From Chara braunii (Eukaryota > Streptophyta > Charophyceae > Charales > Characeae), in the NCBI GenBank assembly GCA_003427395.1, contig BFEA01000757.1:55670-88965 (forward strand): a stretch of 33,296 nucleotides of DNA. The letters run 5' to 3'. Below are positions 1 through 9,504 of this stretch, piece after piece. A program made the translations under genes and the position numbers. How positions within the stretch are numbered: position 1 is the first letter of the stretch; every line of letters starts with the position of its first letter. The notes under the pieces were generated by a model. That model ran no database searches, was not told the origin of the DNA, and worked only from the letters and a program-made list of their open reading frames with translations.

Positions 1-1150
1 CACAAACACACAAAGCACGGCCAACCTACCAAAATAAACACCTTTAATAAAAAAAAAAAAAAAAAAAAAAAAAACCCCAAACCAAAAAAAAAAAGGGCGA
101 CAGCCTTGAGATATCATCATTTGACCTGACCGGAAGAATTACGTTTTTCTGTTCATCTGGTTGCATATGGACTTGAACTCTTGTCTTGTCTGTATTTCAT
201 CAGTTCATGGGTGGGTGTATCGACTGGGCTAGGCAATGCCCGGGCAACCTAAGGAAGAAGAACCAACAGCTAAAGGAAACCTACCACCAGCAGGAGGGAG
301 GTTTTCGGGTCGGGGGGAAGACACAGGGGAAGAAGAGGAGGCGAGGGAGGAGGAGGGGGCTGTTGAGGCTGTGGTCTACTATCAACGCTCATCTTCCAGG
401 CCACATCCCACTTCCTCCAATCCATTCCCACTGTGCTTCAACAACACGGCACGGCCTGCTCGCCTGAGTCAGCATGCAGGGGGCACCGGCCCAACGGGAA
501 CCCACACTGTCCGGTGGGCTGGCTACCCCATCACAGCTCATCGCATGCGTTGGAGGCTATGCACCTACACAACGAGGCACAGCAAGCACAACTGGCAGAA
601 GCGGCAACAACCAAAGTGTCAGGCGCTACAGGATCAGTCCAACCCCATGAACATACCACCCCACGAGCTGTACACAAGGTGACAACCGAGGAAGTATACT
701 CCTCACCACTCTCTCTCTTTCTGTGCTTGGCCGCGAACTGCGTTCCTCCTTGCCACCCCCATCATCTCCTCCACCATCTCACTTAGCGCACAGACTCTCT
801 GGTTCCCAAATTTTCCCATTGTTCCACCTCCGTTGCTGGAGACATGCTCAGCTTCGGTTTGCAAAACCACTACTGCTCTCTCGTTGGGTAACGCCGACGG
901 TGTGTGCCGCATCGTCGTTTGTCCGGGGATCACCAGTGACCAGCCTGCCCCAATCCTCTCTGTGCCTGGTCCACAGGTTGTTGCAAAAAACAGCAGTATC
1001 TGCTCCTATGCCTCACGCAGACAGCCGAGCTGCCTGCAGGCAGCCACGGGACCGTGTTTTATGCCCTGAACCACATTAGATTTCACGAATCACCTGTGTG
1101 TACAACAGGATGATGGAGTCCCCGCCGAGGGCAGAACACTCCCGATTCCA
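1..1150. other. No recognisable gene; A-rich start and GC-rich anonymous sequence
   Basis: The first 100 bases contain long A runs (about 50-74 and 89-99). The rest is anonymous. Open frames of 90-148 codons occur here in several overlapping frames on both strands. They have low-complexity Glu/Arg or Pro-rich stretches and no motif I recognise. I see no promoter, splice pattern or conserved domain that supports a gene. Confidence 0.5.
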
Positions 1151-1171
1151 GGAGCAGTCCCCACTCAGGAT

Positions 1172-1373
1172 GCAGCCCCCAAAGTCGAGGGATTCGAACA
1201 TGATTTGCCTACACTTTGTGGGGTTAATTGCAATCCAGCCCCCGAAAGTCGAGGGATTAGGAACATGATTTGCCTACACTACACTTTGTGGGGTTAATTG
1301 CAATCCAGCCCCCGAAAGTCGAGGGATTAGAACATGATTTGCCTGTATTGTTGCAATTAACCACAAAGTGTAG
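1172..1373. repeat. Short tandem repeat, three units, with an inverted partial copy
   Basis: Three units start with CAGCCCCC(A/G)AAGTCGAGGG at 1172, 1236 and 1306, spaced 64 and 70 bp apart. The second unit differs from the first by a few added bases, including a duplicated ACACT. After the third unit, 1351-1373 reads as the reverse complement of the TACACTTTG...TTAATTGCAA part of the unit. The tail can therefore pair with the preceding units as a hairpin. No coding potential. Confidence 0.75.
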
Positions 1374-1460
1374 ACCACATGGGGGATCTGCAAATGGCTG
1401 ACCAGCATCATTTTGATGAACCGCAATTTTTTTTTTTTGCCCCACCGGGCGCAGACCACA

Positions 1461-1651
1461 TGGGTGACCTGCAAATGACTGACCCCCAAACAGCCCCAGG
1501 ACATTTCGGGGCAAGCAACAATAACACCATCTGGGTGATCTCAGATCTGCAAATTNTGGGTGACCTGCAAATGACTGACCCCCAAACAGCCCCAGGACAT
1601 TTCGGGGCAAGCAACAATAACACCATCTGGGTGATCTCAGATCTGCAAATT
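1461..1651. repeat. Exact 95-bp direct duplication joined by a single N
   Basis: Positions 1461-1555 and 1557-1651 are identical over 95 bases, and the only base between them is the N at 1556. The pattern repeats at 2176-2366 with the same length. It looks like two contig ends that overlap by 95 bases and were placed side by side with a one-base gap instead of being merged. A diverged relative of the unit start (CTGCAAATGGCTGACC) lies just upstream at about 1387. Confidence 0.85.
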
Positions 1652-2175
1652 GTTGGCCAGCACAGCATCCGGCTGGAGGTCCCTGGCAATCTCTGTGCTC
1701 TGACTGCGACTAATATCGGTCTTCACATTCTCTACCACCTGTTTTCTACACCGTCAGATTTCCTTGTAGTTGCCCTTCAGCTTGATGCTCTTCTTCCCTG
1801 CCCACAGCCAAAGGATTGTGATTATACCAGGGAAGAGGTTTTACCGTTGCCGTCCTTCAAGTAGCAATGAGGGACCACCAACTTGAATTACACAATGTTC
1901 AAGCAGGCAAGTAAGTGCTTTAATGCTCCATCCCACATCTCTGCCTGCATTGTACGTGCACCTGGCCATGCACCTGGCCATTGTTCATGCTTGTGATCAC
2001 TGGAAGCTGTGGGACAACGGCATCGTGGCCCTTGCCATGACACTGATTTCCTGATTCCCAACATGTCAAAGATCATTCCTCTGACCCTGCGATGCAGCAG
2101 GACAACGTATCAACAATCGGCAACCGTCTCCTTTGCACAACTCCAAACACTGTTACAGTCGGCTGTCGCCGCCAT

Positions 2176-2366
2176 CGTCTCTGTCACAATCACTACAAGG
2201 ACATGGTTTCTGCATCCAGAAGTGTAGAGGACGGTCCCTCCGCTCCTGACTGCAGGCACCCTCTGCATCCNCGTCTCTGTCACAATCACTACAAGGACAT
2301 GGTTTCTGCATCCAGAAGTGTAGAGGACGGTCCCTCCGCTCCTGACTGCAGGCACCCTCTGCATCC
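2176..2366. repeat. Second exact 95-bp direct duplication joined by a single N
   Basis: Positions 2176-2270 and 2272-2366 are identical over 95 bases around the N at 2271. The length matches the duplication at 1461-1651, so an assembly cause is more likely than a biological tandem repeat. Parts of the unit recur in diverged form immediately downstream, so the underlying locus is truly repetitive. Confidence 0.85.
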
Positions 2367-2640
2367 GGACACACACTATGTCCATTTTGTGCCCCTGGGG
2401 TGTTATACTAATTGCATGGTCCTTTCTAGTGCCCTTTCTAGTGCCCATTCTTCCGTCATGTTGGCAATGGCATGGTTTCTGCATCCAGGAGTGTAGAGCA
2501 CTGTCCCTCCGCTCCGGACTGCAGGCACCCTCTGCATCCGGCGGACACTAAATGTCCATTTTGCGGCCGTGGGTGTTATACTAAATGCATGGTCCATTTT
2601 AGTGCCCATTCTTCCTTCATGTCGGCCTGCAATCGCATGT
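2299..2640. repeat. Diverged tandem repeat of about 170 bp, two units
   Basis: The phrase CATGGTTTCTGCATCCAG(A/G)AGTG starts near 2300 and again near 2470. It is followed in both units by CCCTCCGCTCC, GCAGGCACCCTCTGCATCCG, GTGTTATACTAA and GTGCCCATTCTTCC in the same order. A third start (CGCATGTGGTTTG) is visible near 2635. The units differ by many substitutions and small indels, unlike the exact 95-bp duplications, so this is a genuine old tandem repeat. Confidence 0.75.
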
Positions 2641-2945
2641 GGTTTGTCGGGTGTGTACGGTGGGCATGCTCGATGCCAGCCGTCGCAGCAATTGTTGTAC
2701 CGAGGATGCTCCACCTCATCCTTATACAAAGTATATACTCTCTGTTCTTAAGAACAGTCTAATTCTTGAGCCTTGTCTTATCCTTTCCTATGCTTTCATC
2801 TTCATTTTACACTCCTTTCCCTCACCTTTCCTTTGTCTTCCTTTGCTTTGTCTTCTCTCCATCTCTTCTTTGTGTTTACCCCCCCTCCCCCTTTACTCTG
2901 CTTCTTTCGCACGGGGTGCAAGTGGGTCGTTATGGCACATGCGGA

Positions 2946-3206
2946 TGTGGGCAGAGCTTGCGCTCAACTTCAATTGGGTGTCCTTTGGGCTGTCACGATA
3001 GACTTGGAGGATCTGTTCTCGGACACACCCAGGTAGAGGTGATGCACCCTATACATACATTTGTCCTGGCCACATTGGGGTGTGGGCAGCTCGCGCTCAA
3101 CTTCAATTGGGTGTCCTTTGGGCTGTCACGATACACTTGGAGGATCTGTTCTCGGACACACCCAGGTAAAGGTGATGCACCCTATACATACATTTGTCCT
3201 GGCCAA
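2946..3206. repeat. Tandem repeat, two units of about 133 bp
   Basis: The units start TGTGGGCAG at 2946 and 3081. Both carry CGCTCAACTTCAATTGGGTG, GGGCTGTCACGATA, GGAGGATCTGTTCTCGGACA and CACCCTATACATACATTTGT in the same order with only a few differences. A diverged relative of the unit start and its upstream flank is at 22006-22090, so this is part of a dispersed family and not only a local duplication. Confidence 0.8.
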
Positions 3207-4440
3207 GTATCCTTGGCGGTACTCCAGTCCAATGAGAGGATATGAGGGATGGGACGGACTCCCACTTCCCCGAACTTTCACCCAACCACTTCCTCCTCAA
3301 ATGCAACGGTGATTGATTCCCATATCCACTTGTCACTTGCGCTGTAAGCCATAAAACATCAGCCATGTGGCAACGGTTCACTCAGTCAGTAACCCACTTA
3401 ATACGGTACGGTATGCAAACAGGGCTTAGCGCTAGGGGTCGAGAACACATGGGCAAGGGGGCCACATTTATATGGTCAGACAGAAGAAAATTTACATGCT
3501 CAGTGTGGAGAAGGAAGATAAAATACATGGCGGTCAGACAGCAAAATCCTTAACGAAAGCATGTGCTTCTTTCTCTGTAAGCAGGAACGCACACTCTCAG
3601 AAGATAAGCTGGTGGCGGAGAAGATCGGTGGTGTATTGCGGGATCAGTTCCTTCCAGTTGGCTATCCACACAGGTATGCTGGGAACCTAACCTACTACTT
3701 GAACCTGATCTAACATACAGGGCCAGGTTCATGCTAGTCCAGCACAATCATAGACCAATGGGTCCTGCCCTGTGGATCTACCATTGTCAATACTGCTACA
3801 ACTTACATCACTCCCTCCAAATGCCCACCCCGTCTCTCCCACGTCTGGCAACGATCATCATGATATCTGTCACCCTGGGATTACCTGGGGCAATCACAAC
3901 AATGCAACGTTTTTTTTTTCTTTCTTCCTATTTGCTAAGTAAAAAAAAAATAGTAAGCTGAAGTACGCACATTACAATTTTTAAGAGGCAGCAAAAAGGT
4001 TGGGAAAGGCAAAGAAAGAAGAAACACCTGAACTCAGATCTCCGTGAACCGCTGAAATAGGTCACGTAACTCTCAAGAGTCAAGACTGTCTACTGTCTTT
4101 CTGTCTGTCTGTCTGTCTTTACCCTGCTCAGCATGTTCTGCCTCAGATTATTCTTCACACAAATATAGCTCAAGGGCGTCGTTGTCGTACCCCGTATTGA
4201 CAGTTTGTCGCGCTTAGGTCAATCGTAATAGTTTAATGCAGTTCAATTGCCATCAGCTCCTCAGAACAGCGCAACGTACCTGATAACTACTTGCCGTGAA
4301 TCCATATACTATACTCGTAAAACTGTCAATCATTAACTACGGTGACTTTGCACATGAAGTTAAACCAGTAGTATGTTTGAGCGTCTTTTTTTCTGACACC
4401 AAAATTTCTGCTGTGCACCAAGTTTTGCCAAATCGGCATG
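3207..4440. other. Anonymous AT-rich sequence; no gene seen
   Basis: There are no conserved domains or long convincing frames here. Low-complexity points are a T run at about 3910-3919, an A run at about 3941-3950 and a short CTGT repeat near 4098-4117. I see nothing else I can name. Confidence 0.4.
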
Positions 4441-4454
4441 GGCGTGAAATTGCT

Positions 4455-4683
4455 TCTTCTTTTTTTTTTTTTTATATACATAAAACAGGTCCTTATGGCC
4501 CTGGCCCTGGCTCCATTTCCATTCTGGGGAGTGTCAGTCCGGTTCCTATTCCACCGGCAAGTCCGAACAAAATATGACATCATCATGAAACACACTCAAT
4601 GCTTCCTTCCGTCTGGCCGAAGGAACCCTGACCAGCATTGATATTGATTACTCCAGCGTCATGGAGGATTGACTGTCAGCCGC
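4455..4683 (-). mobile_element. Retroposed poly(A)-tailed sequence, family R1 copy 1
   Basis: Read on the minus strand, the element starts near GCTGACAGTCAAT (about 4681), runs through CTTGCCGGTGGA and ends CCATAAGGACC, then TGTTTTATG and a run of 14 A. Nine identical bases, GAAATTGCT, flank it at 4446-4454 and 4684-4692 and look like a target-site duplication. Two relatives are at 11757-11940 and 32645-32710. All three end in CCATAAGGA followed soon by a T run on the minus strand, which suggests a Pol III-type source RNA retroposed by LINE machinery. I could not match it to a known small RNA. Confidence 0.6.
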
Positions 4684-4699
4684 GAAATTGCTTTTTTTC

Positions 4700-5340
4700 C
4701 CTCATTGCCATCCTTTTTCCATTCGGCAGGCCAAGCCCTGAAGGACACAGTGTGTTAACCTCTGCGTCAGAACAAAAAGCTGGGAAAGTACTGCTGGTTT
4801 AATTGCCTCAAATACACAGTAGTGATCAAAAGGCGGTCCCGTGTGGCCCAGACTGGCTCTGTCGAGGGTCCCAGACAGCACTGGACTGGCCAGCCGAAAG
4901 AAACCAGTTTTTGGGTGACCACAAAAAATATTCAAAACTAACAAAATCAACGAAAAGTTTACAAGGCTTTTAGGCCTTGGTGGCCCTAAATGAAGGCCTC
5001 CCAGCAAAATCCAGTTCAGCCCTCAAAGACTCAAAGAGGGCTGCTGCCTGAGACAAACTGGGTCCCAATGCAGGCTGCCCAGGTAATTACTTGGTAGCCC
5101 CTCAAATTGGGAGCCATACTGGGCAGGTACCTGGACGGGGATCCAGGCCGTTACGGACTACTTTCCGGTAGAATGAGATCTCGGCTGCAGAAGAACAAGA
5201 GCAAGGAGGCCAGGGGCAGACATGCATCGAGCAGTGGTCAGTATCAGGCAACAGCACTGGCTGAGTGCATGCAGCAAGCGCCCGCACAGGGAAGAGCAGC
5301 AGCGTGGCGGCTTCTCGCACGTGCCCTGCTGGCAGGCGCT
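4700..5340. other. Anonymous stretch upstream of the gypsy remnant
   Basis: No motif is recognised between the R1 copy and the first RNase H-like residues near 5349. It may hold unrecognisable reverse transcriptase sequence of the following element, but I see no YxDD-type motif. Confidence 0.3.
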
Positions 5341-5348
5341 GTGAAGGG

Positions 5349-5440
5349 AAGAACTATGTGTCATTCACTGATATGTTTGACTTCTCGCCAAAGCATGTCA
5401 AAGGGCAATATAATGCGGTTGCGGACACGCTGTCAGGCAG
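5349..5440 (+). pseudogene. RNase H domain end fragment (Ty3/gypsy)
   Basis: The translated stretch contains FDFSPKHVKGQYNAVADTLS, matching the family pattern in which a hydrophobic strand is followed by a HxxGxxNxxADxLS motif, where the Asp is a conserved RNase H residue. Only this C-terminal end of the domain is recognisable. A 102-codon open frame covers it (5265-5573), but the residues before about 5349 do not resemble RNase H. It is part of the larger gypsy remnant. Confidence 0.75.
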
Positions 5441-5633
5441 TGCGGATTTTCAAGGTGCACTTGTGACTGAGTTCGATTTATGTCAGCAGGCGGAAGATTT
5501 CTACCAGCATTACTGTATTCTCAATGAAATCGTCAGACGTCTAAATAAATACACAAGATGGAAAAGTGTGTGAAGACTACAGGATGATGGAGGGATTGCT
5601 CTTTTCTGAGTAAAGACGGGGTGTAGAGACTCT

Positions 5634-6330
5634 GTGTGCCCAACAGTGAACCCCTTAGGAGCCTATTTTAGGGGATACAGCGGTCACTTAGGTCTTAGGA
5701 AAACTTACACTAATTTGTTGCAGCTTTTCTGGTGGTCTGGTAGGAAACAGGGATGCCCAGATCTATGTAGAGAGTTGCCATGTTTGTCAAAGGAATATAA
5801 ACCTAGAACTCAGGCCTCTCTAGGCTGAGTTGAGCTCAGCCACTTCCTATACCTCAGGGGGACCCCTGGCCATGGACTTGATGGACATATGCTGGTAACC
5901 ACCAGAAAGGGGAACAAAATTCAACAAACAGATTTTGATTATTATTGACAGTTTTTGTGAATTTGCAAGATTTAGACCTTTTCCAGCAGTCCTTTGGGAC
6001 ATCCGTTAAAATTGGAATGATACAGAGAAGATTAGCATCGCCCCTGCACAAGGATGATACGTATAATCGAGAAATAGCGCTCCCCCCCCGACCCCCCCCA
6101 AAAAAAACACGCTCATCCAGCAACTGCAAAGGCAAAAAACTGGTAGTCACATAATTCGCCAATAACTCGATTGAGGACTTTGGATTACCGAAGGTCATTG
6201 TAAGTGACAGAGATGGAAGGTTCACCAGTGCCCACAGTGGCCGAATCCGGCTGCAAAACCGCCCTTGGGGAGGTTTTGGACTCACGTTGACATTGGTCAA
6301 TCACCCTGAATCTAATGGACATGTTTAACA
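5634..6330 (+). pseudogene. Ty3/gypsy integrase, broken by frameshifts and a U6 insertion
   Basis: The zinc-binding domain is represented by GHLGLRKTYTNL and CRELPCLSKEYK, with the second Cys of the usual CxxC pair intact but the first altered. The catalytic core begins at about 5930 with ILIIIDSFCEFARF, containing the first acidic residue. It resumes at about 6160 with EDFGLPKVIVSDRDGRF, containing the second acidic residue. The sequence between is a U6 snRNA retrocopy. A degenerate HPESNGH matches the usual HPQTDGQ region, but the reading frame stops before the final glutamate. Confidence 0.8.
5982..6122 (+). mobile_element. U6 snRNA retrocopy inserted in the integrase remnant
   Basis: From 5989 the sequence starts GTCCTTTGGGACATCCG like a plant U6 5' stem-loop. 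It then shows the core GATACAGAGAAGATTAGCAT, CCCCTGC, AAGGATGA and ATCGAGAAAT. Homology ends near 6075, just before the U6 3' end. A C-rich stretch, eight or nine A and ACACGCTCA follow. The seven bases TCCAGCA occur immediately before the U6 start (5982-5988) and after the tail (6116-6122), a likely target-site duplication. There is no upstream element or TATA box of its own, since integrase coding sequence abuts it. I read it as a dead retroposed copy. Confidence 0.85.
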
Positions 6331-6654
6331 GATGGAATGACAAGTGCAGCAGCTTCTGAGGTGCTTCATTTCTCCCGGTCAGCTAGATTGGGGGTGTTAA
6401 GCTGCCACAAGTAGCTGGGCTGTATAGTAATGCGATCCATTCAGCCACATGCCGAAGACCTAATCAACTGCGTTTCAGCTGGAAGCCAATCACTCTCCTC
6501 GACTTCTTGTTCCCAAACCCGAAACAGCAGTCGGTAGCTGGAACAATTGAGTATGCCCTTGAGTATGAGGAAATGATGGAACAGACAGTAGAACAGGTAC
6601 GGAAGCTCGACCGGCAATGATAGACTCAGAAGAAAATAGGCACAAAAGAGTTGC

Positions 6655-7074
6655 AATGTTTCAGGTAGGTGACAGAGCCTAGGTTAAAGCCTTGGAGTTC
6701 TTGCCAGAGCACATTGTATCACGAAAGTTGACCCCACAGTACTTTGGCCCCTGGACTGCCTTAGACATTGTAGAAAGCAATCCTGATGGCCGTTCTTGTA
6801 TGATAGGCATCCCTCTGCATCTCTGCACTTGCCCTGTTTTCTGTGCGTCCAAACTTTTGCCTTTTTCACACAGTGATCAGTCTCCTTCGTGGAAGTGGAT
6901 GGTGTCGCCAACCGTGATAGGAGGAGAGGCCCACATTGACCCTATTGTTATGCCTGTGCAGAGGCCACCTAGCAGAGGAAGACCACTGAAGCCACAGATG
7001 CAGTTCAGTGTGGGCTTCAAGGGTCAGATCCCAAGGAAAGATGAAGACTGCCCCTCAAGTGGTTCTGCATCGTG
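6655..7074 (+). pseudogene. Integrase C-terminal (GPF-type) module and downstream tail
   Basis: The frame reads FQVGDRA, then SRKLTPQYFGPWTALDIV, VFCASKLLPF and a Pro/Arg-rich tail ending at the TGA at 7073. In Ty3/gypsy integrases a GPY/F module follows the core and has this layout (F.VGD.V ... R.L.P.Y.GPW). The segment GEAHIDPIV is where related elements begin a chromodomain, but no complete chromodomain fold is evident. A stop lies just after FQVGDRA, so the open frame restarts at Met 6692. Confidence 0.75.
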
Positions 7075-7079
7075 AGAGG

Positions 7080-8110
7080 GCTTTAAAAAGGGACCAACAA
7101 CAAAACTAAGGGTTTTACGGAGGGTGGGAATGCGACGGCTCAGGCGTTGGCAGGCCTCTACTGGGGGCCGCCCAGAAAATTCAGCCCCGGCCGTAAGTGA
7201 AGGTCGGGACAGAAGGGTTTTGCCAGCCCCAAGTGAAGGTTGGCATGAGGCAGTTGGAAGGGAGGCTGGGCGCCGCCTCTCCGACTAATCGGTAGGCACA
7301 GCCTCCCAGTTAGTTCCAAAGGATGAGGTCCCCATACCCAATCGGAAGGTTCTCGGGCTGGGGAGAGCCCAGTTCCAGCGAGGCAGCCGCGGTTTCTTGG
7401 AAACAACAAAAGGAAGGAGGCTGCAGCAATATACACATTCGAAGGCGCTGGCTACCAACGCTAGCTCTGCTGTAAGCGCACACGGCCAGGCCAGTGCTCA
7501 TCGTCAAAGAAGTAGAGGAGCAAGCACGGGGCAGCTGCTCTACTCGGCAGCAGTCATAGCTGCACTGAGGTGGAAGAAGGTTGGCGCTGGGGCTGGGGTG
7601 ATCAGAGGAGAAGAACAGTGGTGGGAACAGGCAGACTTACATGGCAATGGCCAAAGAGCACACATGTCATGGTCAGACTTTGCAGCATTATTAGGCGGGA
7701 GGATAGTGGACAGAGAGAGAAGAGAGAGAAGAATAGGATGTGCACGGAGAGAGAGAGAGAGTCGGGAAGTAGTCTAGGCAGTTCACATCAGAGTAGACCT
7801 GCTACGTTGTGGGTGTATATTGATGAGTTGAGAGGAGAAGTTGGGCTTTCTTTATCAAGAGACTTCAGTGTCAGTGTGTTGTCATTTGGTGTGCTCTTGG
7901 CTTTGTAACTCTGCTTTCGACTTTGCTCATACATGCTTGTTGTGCTTTGAGTCCTCTGCTGCTTAAGAAATTTTTGTTCTCAATGATTGGTTCCTTGCAC
8001 TTTTATACGGGTAGAAGGTATTGTAATAAGCCTGTGAGTTATGAGAAGGCTTACAATTTGATCAAGCAAGTCCAGAGTCCAGAGTCGCTCAATGTAGTCA
8101 CAAAATAAGC
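7080..8110. other. Sequence downstream of the gypsy remnant; no gene seen
   Basis: This stretch follows the pol remnant and may contain 3' untranslated or LTR sequence of that element, but I cannot define LTR ends. A purine-rich GA tract covers about 7711-7765. Frames of up to 126 codons here have low-complexity Arg/Glu content and no recognisable domain. Confidence 0.35.
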
Positions 8111-8219
8111 AACAAGTCACCAGAAATTAGACAAAGGTAGAGAAGAAATGGAGAGAGAGAGGAAGAAAAGTTTCATTGATAATCGAAAACACAATTGAAA
8201 CGGCTCTTCCACCCCTCTT

Positions 8220-8640
8220 CTCCTTCAGGACCTTCCTCCGCCAACTTGTCACCTCAGCAATGCACGTCTCTCCCCAAAGTCACTGATGAAGCCTCTCTGC
8301 AGGTAGCAGCCATGGTCCCCAACCTCTAGCATCAATGCTGGCTATGGAGGTTGGCGCCTGCCTTCTTCAACCTCCTGTGTGACCAGCAGCAGCTCCAGTA
8401 TCACCAATGCCCAGGTAAGTGAAGGTAAGTTTCCCACTCTCTCACTTGCTCTCCACTCACAAGTCCTCAACTAGCTCTATGCTACAGCTATGGCGCTGCG
8501 CGCTCTTCCTAGCTATGGCTACCATTCTCCCTCTCCTTCCTGGGCTGGCGCTGTCTTCCTTTGTCTGGCGCCAGCCTCTCCCCTCTCTCTAACCTCTTAA
8601 CTCACCCAACAACACTCTGACCACCAGCACATGCAAGGCA
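8220..8640 (+). repeat. LTR-like remnant, second family (copy 1)
   Basis: CT-rich sequence with a consensus 5' splice-site motif (CCCAGGTAAGTG near 8413), then CACTCTCTCACTTGCTCTC, GTCCTCAACT and AGCTATGG. The same succession occurs at about 20760-20900 (CACAGGTAGG, CTC-rich tract, GTCCTCAACT, AGCTATGG). This resembles the architecture of the LTR copies A-C but is not the same family. Boundaries are not defined. Confidence 0.4.
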
Positions 8641-8714
8641 GAATGAATGAGCCGTTGGGTCTGCCTCAGCTTGACTCCTTTGGCAGTGGAGATTTCTCGA
8701 TCTGAGAAATTCCT

Positions 8715-8788
8715 GGGCTTATAGTTTAATTGGTTCAAACGCACCGCTCATAACGGTGATATTGTAGGTTCAAATCCTACTAAGCCTA
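8715..8788 (+). tRNA. trnI-CAU: tRNA-Ile(CAU), plant mitochondrial type, intact fold
   Basis: All four stems pair without mismatch apart from one G-T at the acceptor end: acceptor GGGCTTA/TAAGCCT, D stem GTTT/AAAC, anticodon stem CACCG/CGGTG around loop CTCATAA, and T stem GTAGG/CCTAC. The anticodon CAT with this body matches what I recall of plant mitochondrial tRNA-Ile whose C34 is modified to lysidine. It sits in a nuclear-type repeat setting beside a broken tRNA-Lys, so it is most likely a recently transferred piece of mitochondrial DNA. Whether it is transcribed in the nucleus cannot be told. A 7-bp inverted repeat lies just upstream (8692-8710). Confidence 0.85.
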
Positions 8789-8800
8789 TATCTGGTTTCT

Positions 8801-8870
8801 CGGTGTATAGGTTAGTTGGTAGAGCATTGGGCTTTTAACCTAATGGTCGCAGGTTCAAATCCCTTATGAT
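8801..8870 (+). pseudogene. trnK-UUU: tRNA-Lys(UUU)-like, damaged, mitochondrial type
   Basis: GTTGGTAGAGCATTGGGC and the loop CTTTTAA followed by CCTAATGGTCGCAGGTTC match tRNA-Lys(UUU). The 5' side of the D stem is GGTT instead of a sequence that pairs with GAGC. The 3' half of the T stem reads CCCTT instead of pairing with GCAGG, and the acceptor 3' strand is absent. It lies 12 bases after the tRNA-Ile, consistent with one inserted organellar fragment that breaks near 8870. Confidence 0.7.
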
Positions 8871-9285
8871 GGGATTGGTAGACAGATTTGCTGTCGGCCT
8901 CAGTGTGCCAAGAGCCAGTAGGTACGTACGGGAATCTTTGGGAACAAATGCCAGACATCCATTGATTGTGCACCTTACTTATGACCATGGTTGACTCCTA
9001 GCAAATCTCCGACTCTTAGTTTGTGTGTTTCCCAGGTTGGGTCTGACTCTTGATTTTCCGAGGATCAACTGTCTCACGCAGAGGCACAAATGGCCTTGAT
9101 TGACCTTGGACCCTATCTATACCTGTGGACCCTAGGACTGTTCTCAGACCCCCTCTAGGACTAGAGACTTGTCCTTTCGTCAAGATGAGAACCTGGACAC
9201 GTGACTTCGGTCTGTGCCTGCGTATGTACGGACAAAGGACACACATGTAGGCTAGGAGTTTATTATTGCTGCATCCTTTCTGCAG
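8871..9285. other. Anonymous sequence after the organellar tRNAs
   Basis: I see no recognised gene or repeat. It could be further organellar or gypsy-derived sequence, but no motif supports either. Confidence 0.3.
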
Positions 9286-9504
9286 GGCTCTGCAGCAAGA
9301 TGGTTGGATGGCGTAATAGCAGCGTCAGGCTATGGGCGTGATATTGCAGCTAGGTGGCATGATCGGCAGCAAGCCCAAAGGGCTACTGACGAGCTCAAGA
9401 ATCTTGGTGCTCAGAAGTAATAGGCATTCCGGTCTGTCATTGAGAAGGTAGAGAAACCGATCACAGTGCCTCGCGTGTGGTATGACACGAAGATACTTCG
9501 GTGT
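9286..9504 (+). pseudogene. Possible LTR-retrotransposon Gag (capsid) remnant
   Basis: The frame from 9286 reads AARWLDGVIAASGYGRD and RWHDRQQAQRATDEL before a TAA at 9418-9420. A shifted frame from 9423 continues AFRSVIEKVEKPITVPRV. The pattern (xAxRWfdxvi...rWhdxqqAqrAtd...frSv) resembles the capsid helices of plant Gag proteins. The assignment rests on pattern memory and needs a profile search. It precedes the U6-bearing hairpin units and has no visible link to them. Confidence 0.4.

Larger units (their letters stand above)
5349..7074 (+). mobile_element. Degraded Ty3/gypsy pol 3' region (RNase H to integrase C-terminus)
   Basis: In order, broken across frames by stops and indels, this reads: the end of an RNase H domain (HVKGQYNAVADTLS), an integrase zinc-binding region (GHLGLRKTYTNL), the first part of the integrase core (ILIIIDSF), the second part (PKVIVSDRDGRFTS), and an integrase C-terminal module (PQYFGPWTALDIV). 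This is the usual Ty3/gypsy gene order. Reverse transcriptase, protease and gag are not visible upstream. The core is split by a U6 retrocopy at 5989-6115. The tract is clearly non-functional. Confidence 0.85.

Noticed and set aside
236-682. 148-codon plus-strand frame with Glu/Arg-rich segment
   Set aside because: The composition reflects a GA/GGA-rich tract. Overlapping frames are equally open, and no family is recognised.
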